DNA of 64,000 bases from Ryuthela nishihirai. Its lineage: Eukaryota > Arthropoda > Arachnida > Araneae > Heptathelidae. Shown piece after piece: positions 56,060-64,000 of the stretch (the first letter of the stretch is position 1; each line of letters starts with the position of its first letter). The stretch is taken from contig JAWZYU010000034.1 in NCBI GenBank assembly GCA_038380435.1, positions 23,229,404-23,293,403 of the forward strand, given 5' to 3'. A program made the translations under genes and the position numbers. Under the pieces are notes generated by a model. The model made no database searches. It saw only the letters and a program-made list of their open reading frames with translations, and was not told the DNA's origin.

Positions 56060-57925
56060 TGTATCTCGTTTTTGCAATTTTGTTTCGCTTTAATTTTTTC
56101 GTAACGACATTAAATCACATGGAAAATTCCTTGTGTAGAATAAATAATGGCTGTATTCTTTTTCCACTTTTTTGTTTAGCCTTTTATATAAGCGAATTAA
56201 AATTTGATAGTTAATCTAAAACTAGCTGAAATTCACAAGAAACCTAATTATTTTTCTTTCTTCATATCCTATTTAATCTAATTTGTGATAATTCTTAAAA
56301 AATCAGCCTTTCCTTAAAAAAATTAAAGGCATAATATTATAGTGTTTAGAATAAAGAGCAAAATCAGAAAACCAGAGGTGTATTTAAACGGGTGGGTTGG
56401 GATATGTATATACAAATATATATATATATTTAAATTCTTTTATGTTTTTTTCTTAAACATTTAACAACTGCAAGGCATTGATTCAGAATACACCACTGGT
56501 TTTCATTTACTTACCAGTTGCGGTATCCTTAATATTTACTTATTGATTACATTTTTTTAATCTTTTGGAAAAGAAATCGCCCGACACAAATATAATTTAA
56601 AAAATATATACTTTCAGTGGTCACTTATTAGATAAATTTCCATGATATGCAAGCAGTAATCGAGATTTTACAGCGCAATAACTTCTTAAAATTATTAAGG
56701 AAAATTGTGACAGTAGATACGTTGCACGTTTGGTATTTAATTATGGAATAGTTAATAACAGCTATTCCACTTTATATAACTGCTGTCGCGTAAACAGTTT
56801 GAAATGGAAGCAATAACCGGTGCATTAAACTTTAGTAAGATAAATACTGTGAAAAGTATGAATACATTTTAGTAGTTCACATACTAATTTCCATCAATTT
56901 TGAACGAGCTAAGTTAAATATTTCTACCTTCATAACTATTTAAATACTGAACCTGATATTTCTAAAAACCTAGATTTAATGGTTTATTTTCAATTGCATT
57001 TTCCTATAAAAAACACAATGAAGAAATTGCTGTGCCCTATTGACAGAAGTGTACCTAATAAAGTGACTGCTTAGCACTTCTGATTGCCACATTTCATAGG
57101 ACAGTTTGATGAACAGAAATAGCATATTTGATAGGAATACACATATTTTTCATCTTTATTCTTCATTTGAGGTAGGTTACAACAAATTATTTTCAGTGCA
57201 AACATGGGCATAATGTCCCTGAGGCAGCATAATGCAAATGCAGTGCGGAATATACAGATTTGAATAAAACTTGTACTGTATTTAGCAGTAATATTTTAGA
57301 ATATGATACAGAAATTTACAAAAATCATAAAAAAATTAAGATTTTTTGCATATTGATTTTAACAATATACTAGTGTATATCACAGCTTTGGAATATATTT
57401 AAGTAAATATTTCACTACTTTTTTTGTTTCTTTTCAACTCATAAAAGATGCCCAATGAAGATGTGACGAGAAATATATTAGATCATGTAATATCAGTTCA
57501 TTATAAAACATTTATCTAGTAAATTGATTTTAATGAAAATTATGTATCTCTTCTTAAAAGACTCATACATAATCTAGAACATGAAAGATATCCTGAAATT
57601 CATTAATTTTGCACTCACATAACACATCACAGCTTCTGAAAGAACATAATATACTGCAAAAGTAATTTTCAGATACTAAATGTTACCAACATTCTACTCA
57701 CTCAATAAATTTGTATAAATTTCTTACCGAATTTCTAATGATAATAAACAACATAAGCAACTCACAAGCAAACACTTGACTAGGTTGACATTATTTTTAA
57801 AGTCATATTTATGAAGTTACAAAATTTTATTAACTGATCAGTCATTAATATTGAAAATGATCAATACAACCTAATTCTCATGAAGCATCTGAAATAAGCA
57901 ATATATAATAATATAGATAAAAAAA
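56060..57925. other. noncoding AT-rich interval
   Basis: No supported feature; short at tracts near 56400-56430. Confidence 0.6.
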
Positions 57926-57927
57926 AA

Positions 57928-58122
57928 TACCCCCTCAAGCAGCTGCTTGCCACAGAGGTCTGACAGCGAGCCTGTCAGTTTATATGCCACAGTAGGAGAT
58001 CTGAGAGGATGGCAAGACCTCAGCAGAAAAACGACACATACATCCATGCCTTATCCGGGGCTCGAAACCCAGGTCCCTTAGATTTGCAGCCAAGCGCGCT
58101 AACCACTCGGCCACGGGACGGC
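57928..58122 (-). mobile_element. SINE A, complete copy
   Basis: As 30903-31095, with tail toward the left. Confidence 0.92.
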
Positions 58123-58129
58123 TGAATAA

Positions 58130-58920
58130 TATAATTGAGAATGTCAATAAAAGGATGATTATTTTGTTTAGAGCAAATAATGGGTGTTACAAATTGATGA
58201 CTACTCAGATTGGACACCTATATCTAAGAGATAATGTTGAACCCAAAACTGAATACAACAATTTAAAACGGTATAAAAATTAGTGTCATTTTTCCTTCCC
58301 AGAATATCGGTAAAATTCAGCTTTCATAACTCTTTAAAAAGGTATATTTAAAGGTTCTAAAGGTTATGCATTTTCAGGTGAATAGGAGAAAATGAATTAA
58401 AGAGAATACGAATTTTACATCTTTCAAATACATGTATGATCCTGAAGCATAACAATGGGAGAACACATTAAGCTAATCATGCATAATTTATTTACTGCAT
58501 AGGCTCAGGTAATAAATATGTTAAGACAGAGAAGATTGCTGTTTGCAAAGTTAAAATTAATAGATTATTGTAAATGGCATATTAAGTTCAAGGTACAAAA
58601 ATTGCCAAATGATATAATTTCTTTTTTAGTGACTTGACTATGGAATTCAAACCTGAGAACTGGATACCAATATGCAAAAGATAATATTGAATCCACAACC
58701 AACTTTTTTTCTTCTTTATAATTGTAAAAATGTATTATGTGCTCATATATATCAACATATATTTCTTTTCGAAAATCTCTACTAGCAATCATAGCCAGAA
58801 AAAGCAAGCATTATATATTCATATATATATAATACTGTTAAAATACAGTCCCTAAATACTGTCTTAACCTCATAGAGCTGTATTGTCATGTGAAAATCCA
58901 GTAAAACTCTTGCTGGCACA
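58130..58920. other. noncoding AT-rich interval
   Basis: No supported feature. Confidence 0.6.
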
Positions 58921-58923
58921 GTG

Positions 58924-59207
58924 GCAGGGGTGGCTCAGTCGGTAGAACACCAGATTCATAATCTGCTGTTCCCAGGTTTGAATCCCATCTGGGATCTTAT
59001 ATGTCAATAGGGGACACCGATGGGTTTGGAAAAGACACCATCTGTGGAATGAGACATTAAGCCATGGGCCCCATACCCAGTGCATGTTAAAGAACACGCT
59101 GGATAGCCTTGATGGGAGGCTACGACCTGTCGCCTCCCCTAACCTATCAGCCCTTGGGAACTGGCCATTTAGCCCATTGTATGAAAGGAAGTGCCACTCA
59201 GAGGTTA
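58924..59207 (+). mobile_element. SINE B with internal deletion
   Basis: Head 58924-58995 (ggtggctcagtcggtagaac, gattcataatctg with CAT at the anticodon position, ggtttgaatccc). A deletion follows, joining to the ccgatgggtttgg body, then the 3' end. Best evidence that the family derives from tRNA-Met. Confidence 0.88.
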
Positions 59208-59373
59208 ATAAAAACAACTGGTAGACACATAGCAGAAGAAAAACTCCAGTATTCTAATATATACATAGTCGTTACTTTACTGAAAATTAAAAAGTGGTGT
59301 ATGGGTTGCATTGTAGATTTTTTTTATAATCTTTAGAATGATTTTGTAAATAAAACTTGATTTTCATTAGGTA

Positions 59374-59560
59374 AGTGGTTTGCACGCTTGGCTACTGATC
59401 TACGGGACCTGGGTTCGAGCCCCGGGTAAGGCATGGCTATGGCTGTTTGTGTCGTTTTTCTGCTGAGGTCCTGCCATCCTCATAGACCTTCTACTCTGGC
59501 ATATAAACTGACAGGCTCCTGTCAGACCTCTGTGGCAAGCAGCTGCTTGAGGGGGTATTT
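59374..59560 (+). mobile_element. SINE A, slightly 5'-truncated
   Basis: Starts in the D-arm region (agtggtttgcacgcttgg) and runs to cttgagggggtatttatt. Confidence 0.92.
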
Positions 59561-59564
59561 ATTA

Positions 59565-60380
59565 TTTTTTTATTTTAATAGTTATGAACTGAAAGTCCAC
59601 TCTCACTACAAGTATTCAGCAATATAAATTAATATCTGATTAATTAAATTTTAATGTTACCATACTATTTTTAAATTTAAGCTTTAATGACATTATCTGC
59701 TATTTCGTGGACATGAAAACAACATAAAAATATTTTTTTTTCTATAAAATAGCCAAAAATTAAGGGTTTTAAATTTATAAGAAATTAATTAAATTTGAAC
59801 GAAAAATATCTTCAACGATATCTTTTGGATATTGGTTTTCAATTTGACTAAGCCATTAATTAGTAACATCCATTATCTGACCTACATAAAATAATAAATA
59901 ATCATCCTTTTATTGTCATTTTCAATTTCAAAAATTGTGGTCGACATGATATACTTACTCTAAAGACTGATAGAATAACTATGTATCCATAGTAATAGGT
60001 TTTATCTAGATATATGAAATATATTATGAATAAGAATACAAGTACAAATGTTGCAGTTCAAACAAGTGCTGATAGCATAATTATGTCTAAACTACTTTTC
60101 CCTTCAACGTATAAAACTTATTAGCTCAAAAACAAAAAATTTGCCAAGAGAATTGTTTGTGCAAAGAATATCAAACATGGACGCGACAATTTTTGTGGGC
60201 TACGACAAATATCTGGTTTGCCCCTTATGAAATGAAAAATGCTAGCATTAAGTAATTAACCTGATCATCATTTATAGCAATTTGCAAAAGTATTAAATAG
60301 GAGTAGTTAAAATATCAAATAATTCATGCTCTCAACTTCAAAACTAGGCCAAACAAATAATAATAATAAAGAGAAATGCT
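59565..60380. other. noncoding AT-rich interval
   Basis: No supported feature. Confidence 0.6.
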
Positions 60381-60383
60381 CAC

Positions 60384-60451
60384 CTCTTTGGGGTAATCCA
60401 AAGGTAGTTTGAAGCCAAAACCTCTATTTACACGATGACCGAAGCAAGCGA
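60384..60451 (-). CDS. weak candidate exon
   Basis: Minus strand: gcttattcttcag acceptor, 68 open bases reading ACFGHRVNRGFGFKLPLDYP, then a gtgagc donor after aaagag. The GFGF stretch recalls the carboxylate-binding loop of PDZ domains, but 22 residues are too few to decide. Confidence 0.25.
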
Positions 60452-60559
60452 CTGAAGAATAAGCACTTCGTATCTATGCCAATCGGACTGTAACCTCAGA
60501 CTAGGTTGATCACTTGATATTCCAATGTCTGGCCGGTCTTTCTCGTCGGCCTTGGCACT

Positions 60560-61125
60560 ATTATAACTTTGCTGCAACACTTGTAATACCAGTCCTTTAA
60601 AAAGTGGCTGTTCCTTATACCCACTTGTTCCTGTTGTAATTCATCACTTCATCACGGTTGATATAGATAGCGATTTGCACTTCCCCAAGACTTAATATAT
60701 AACTTCTAAAACTCATTAGAATTCTTTCAATCAGTTTAAAATGCATCAGCCTTCCTTACCAGCTACGCGTTTCACCAACTCTCCCAGTTATGGCATCCCC
60801 AGGAACCGGTTCTCTGATAGATAAAAAAGCAAAACGGAGAAAAGTTCCCACCCGCTGAGCCTTCTCCCCTATTCCGTTCTCTGAAATCCTTCAGATTTAT
60901 ATACTGAGTCTCATTAACGTTATTAGCAGCTGCACATTGTTTGTGCAATAACTCATGACGTCAACATGACGTCCGCAGTAGGGGTGGGATATCCGTGTTG
61001 CAAAGTTTATGTTGATTGATGTTAACATATTTTCAGTGTACGATAGTTGAAATTTTGTCTGCGTTGTTGCCAGTGTTTTATATTTTATTTCCTTTATTTT
61101 TATGTCGTTATTTAAAATTGTTTCA
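60560..61125. other. noncoding interval
   Basis: More GC-balanced than its surroundings to about 60900; no gene supported. Confidence 0.5.
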
Positions 61126-61129
61126 GTTA

Positions 61130-62515
61130 ATGCTGTGTTGGGTTGTTTATTTTAATATCTGTTTGACGTTCTAACATTTTTTGTTCGAAAGTTCTTTGTG
61201 TTTTGCCAATATAATTATTTTTTCCGTTTAATTTATTCGTGGGGTTGGGGAGTTCTATTTCATAAACCCCACCGGTTTTTTTTTTCTGTCCCTATCATTA
61301 ATTACCAATTTTTTGATTGTTTTATTCAATGTGGTGGGTAATTGAGTTTCATATTTTTTAAAAATATTAGTTAAGGGGTTAGCTATATTTTCCATATATG
61401 GGAAACTGTGAACATATTTACTAGATCTTTTTTACTTGCTTAAGTGTTGGTTGTGAACCTTTTTTAGTATGAAATTTAGCCGTTTTTTCCAGTCGTTTTA
61501 CAATGTGAGGTGGATATTCTTCCTCACTGGCTATTTTCTTTATAAAATTCAAATCTTTCTTGAATGTTATTGTTTCTGTAGAGTACTGGAATGCTCTTAT
61601 GAAATATTTGGTGATTGCGATTTTTTGCATTTTAAAGGGTGTCCTGAATTAAAGGGGATTATATTTTATATATAAGTGGGTTTTCTGTATACTTCTGCTT
61701 TACAATTTTTATTTTCTTTCTTTATGGCTGTTCGTGTCGTTTTTCTGCTGAGGTCCTGCCATCCTCTCAGTCCTTCTACTATGGCATATAAACTAACAGG
61801 CTCCTGTCAGACCTCTGTGGCAAGCAGCTGCTTGAGGGGGGATTTATTTATTATTATATCAAGATATCCAGGTATGGTAACTGGTTTTCTTTTTCTGCTT
61901 CATTTGTGAATTTTATGGTGGGCAATATACTATTAATTCTTGTGTATTATGATTCCAATAAATTAAAATGTCGTCAATGTACAGTAAATAAATGGTAGGT
62001 TTATATTTAACTCCATCTAACGCTGTTGTTTCTACATGTCTCATAACCACATCGGCCACGAGTCCACAGAGTGAACCCATTGGAACCCCCTCCGTCTGGA
62101 ACCACGACCGTTGGTTAACAGTGAACCAATTGGAGGAGCCGCAGGAACACTAAAGTCTTCCAGGCCCGTGGGACGGGCAGTCCGCAACCATTCAGTCGCA
62201 TCATTGCATCCAAACGAGGTGTGTTCGGATGCAGCGACACGACGTTCAGCGAATGAATGGTTGTTGTTTCCGAAATTGGTGTATTCTGAATAATGATTAG
62301 TGCTTGGTGGCAAGAATTTATTCTAATGATCTCTCCAATTCATATGTAGGGGATTTTCGTTTTGAAATTAAGGGTCTAAATGGTTTTTCTTTCTTATGGA
62401 ATTCTATTTTAAAAAACAATTGTGGTATATCTGGATACATTGGTGAAAAGCATTTTATAGCTATTTGTTCTGGAAAGAAGGGATCATTTTTAAGATCTGC
62501 TAATTTTCTTAATAT
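61130..62515 (-). pseudogene. Penelope-like element: reverse transcriptase plus GIY-YIG endonuclease
   Basis: Minus strand, in order. KPFRPLISKRKSPTYELERS (about 62370-62330) resembles the RP(I/L)xS region of Penelope-like RTs. GVPMGSLCGLVADVVMRH (about 62090-62040) is the Q-x-GVxMGS motif. YLLYIDDILIYW near 61970 is the catalytic YxDD. After a SINE interruption comes KDLNFIKKIASEEEYPPHIV (61560-61500), then GGVYEIELPNP and YIGKTQRTF near 61280-61210, the two halves of a GIY-YIG nuclease. Several frame breaks; inactive. Penelope-like enzymes cut DNA and copy their own RNA. Confidence 0.82.
61723..61847 (+). mobile_element. SINE A 3' part inserted in the Penelope-like element
   Basis: From tatggctgttcgtgtcg to cttgaggggggatttattta, lacking the tRNA head. 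Lies between RT and GIY-YIG parts, in the opposite orientation. Confidence 0.92.
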
Positions 62516-62528
62516 AAATAAAAATAAA

Positions 62529-62712
62529 TACCCCCTCAAGCAGCTGCTTGCCACAGAGGTCTGACAGGAGCCTGTCAGTTTATATGCCAAAGTAGAAGAT
62601 CTGAGAGGATGGCAGGACCTCAGCAGAAAAACAACACATACAACCATGCCTTATCCGGGGCTCGAACCCAGGTCCCTTAGATCAGTAGCCAAGCGTACTA
62701 ACCACTCGGCCA
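62529..62712 (-). mobile_element. SINE A copy next to the Penelope-like element
   Basis: As the other copies; its tail abuts the upstream end of the Penelope-like coding remnant and its head ends at actcggcca. Confidence 0.92.
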
Positions 62713-62714
62713 TT

Positions 62715-64000
62715 TTTTACTATTTAATATTTGATTTTGAATTTTTACCTAATATCTGAACGATCGTTTGGTTCAACCCAATCGTTAGACTGATGATCGC
62801 ACTGGATCTATGAGACCCATTCTTTAAAATTATGCGTCTGTCAATTAAGTAATATGCGGATTTAAGCGAAATTGCACCAAGATATAGTAAAGACCTTGAC
62901 TTAAAGGTGCTGAGAAGGAAAGCGTCCTATCTGGCGTCGTTTTAAAGGAATCCAATGTAAAATATCGTTTGAGTGTGGAGACCGAATGCGACCGACTAAG
63001 AGTTAAGCACATTTTAGTGCTTTTCATTACCCGTCTGCTGTTAATAAACCTAACTAGCAACGTAAAGGGTTTTTACTTGATGTTTTTATAAACAAATGGC
63101 TTATTTGTGGTTGAAATCGTGACCATTGCCACTGTGATCATTCACATTGTTAAGCAGCTCAGCACTTGTAGTCTATGATATTGGTGTGTGTGGGTATGTA
63201 AGGTCATAATACCCCCCTGACGAATATCGTATGCTAAAGTGGACGTTTATTAGCATTTGAATAAAACTTTTTTCACAGTGTGGGCTACGTGTTGTTAAAT
63301 TGTTAATAAACGCTTTTTCCCTCTAAGTTTAGCTATCTCTCGTAATTTCAGCGTTTGATCTTGACGCAGCAGACGTTACAGGAAGTGACATTTGGCATAT
63401 AAGCACTTTCGCTTCCCCTACAAGACCAAGTGAAATGAAATAGAGTGCATAGAATTTCGTGTAGCTTCTGCACAAGATTTATTTAATACAAGAAGTGTGG
63501 AGCCAATAGTTTTTTTTCTTCTCAGCCTAATAAATAAAGTTGTTTCAGCAAAAAAATGTGACTGCTTTTTTTAAAATTGCTTGATATAATATGCAGAGCA
63601 TTCCACAAAATGAAGCTTCTCTTTAAATTACATTTATCTGTCAAAACATATGGCATCCGTCATGGTTAGTTCTTTTAAAAAAATGGCGATAATGTTTTAA
63701 TTTTACGTACATTTGTCTTACCGTCTACAAATATTCATCATTTTTGCTTTCAGAGATTGCTGAAAAATTCCTTTTGGGTTGGAAAAATATTGAAGAAGTA
63801 TTAGGAATCGCATTTCCCACATCTCCCAATAGTTTTATTAGCGCCCTCTAGGGAATGAAAAAGTTGTAAAATCACATTTTTACCGAATTATCTATGTTTA
63901 TTAAAAACGATTTTTTTGGGCTAGAAAGTTGAAATTTTGGTGGTGGAGTTCACGTGACTGTTAAGTGGTACTTTTTTTAAATAATGATTTACACATTTTT
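62715..64000. other. noncoding interval to the window end
   Basis: No gene, repeat or RNA could be supported. gcgccctctaggg near 63841 and similar short stretches are not diagnostic. Confidence 0.55.

Overview
This window is repeat-dense, AT-rich eukaryotic nuclear DNA. There are no bacterial-type operons, and the few plausible host coding pieces are short exons with splice signals. The mobile elements (RTE-like LINEs, Tc1, P-element/THAP9-like, DUF4817-type and Penelope-like elements, tRNA-derived SINEs, a Polinton-like element) point to an invertebrate. A DUF4817-type remnant with P/THAP9 and Tc1 remnants suggests an arthropod, perhaps a chelicerate; this is inference from remembered families, not a search.

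Layout. 1-5.5 kb: two arrays of a ~53-bp minisatellite and a segmental duplication, with one well-bounded candidate exon (1640-2146, minus) between them. 6.3-8.1 kb: a decayed P-element-like transposase. 8.2-13.7 kb: minisatellite, SINE pieces and duplicated modules. 13.7-14.6 kb: an intact ORF1-type LINE protein (PHD finger plus coiled coil). 14.7-18.4 kb: a full-length RTE-like LINE with an 11-bp target duplication. 18.5-21.7 kb: SINE, P-like and DUF4817 remnants and a lone terminus of the Polinton-like family. 21.8-30.0 kb: a Tc1 transposase gene split by a young LTR retroelement (two ~965-bp LTRs, 4-bp ATAA duplication) with a zinc-knuckle gag-like gene and a large unrecognised second ORF but no visible pol. 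30-35 kb: SINEs, small tandem and inverted repeats. 35.4-39.3 kb: about 48 copies of an 81-bp satellite. 40.6-44.1 kb: a second, decayed RTE copy. 46.6-51.7 kb: the most interesting object. 52-53.5 kb: a TIR DNA transposon holding an RTE fragment with a near-perfect 168-bp palindrome. 55-64 kb: mostly noncoding DNA with SINEs, two weak exon candidates and a Penelope-like element.

The candidate undescribed system is the 5,065-bp element at 46605-51669. It has ~475-bp terminal inverted repeats beginning AGTAGTATAG and a 6-bp TAACTA target duplication. It sits inside an older interspersed repeat whose unoccupied relative lies at about 54905-55560. It carries a plus-strand gene pair: a possible RNase H-fold/DEDDh-like protein, and a protein with two PC4-like domains broken by a frameshift. 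Convergent minus-strand coding pieces have duplicated 3' ends. The end structure is Polinton/Maverick-like, but no polymerase B, integrase, ATPase, protease or capsid gene is visible, so it looks like a small non-autonomous derivative with its own gene set. A second terminus of the same family at 20755-20940 suggests a dispersed family.
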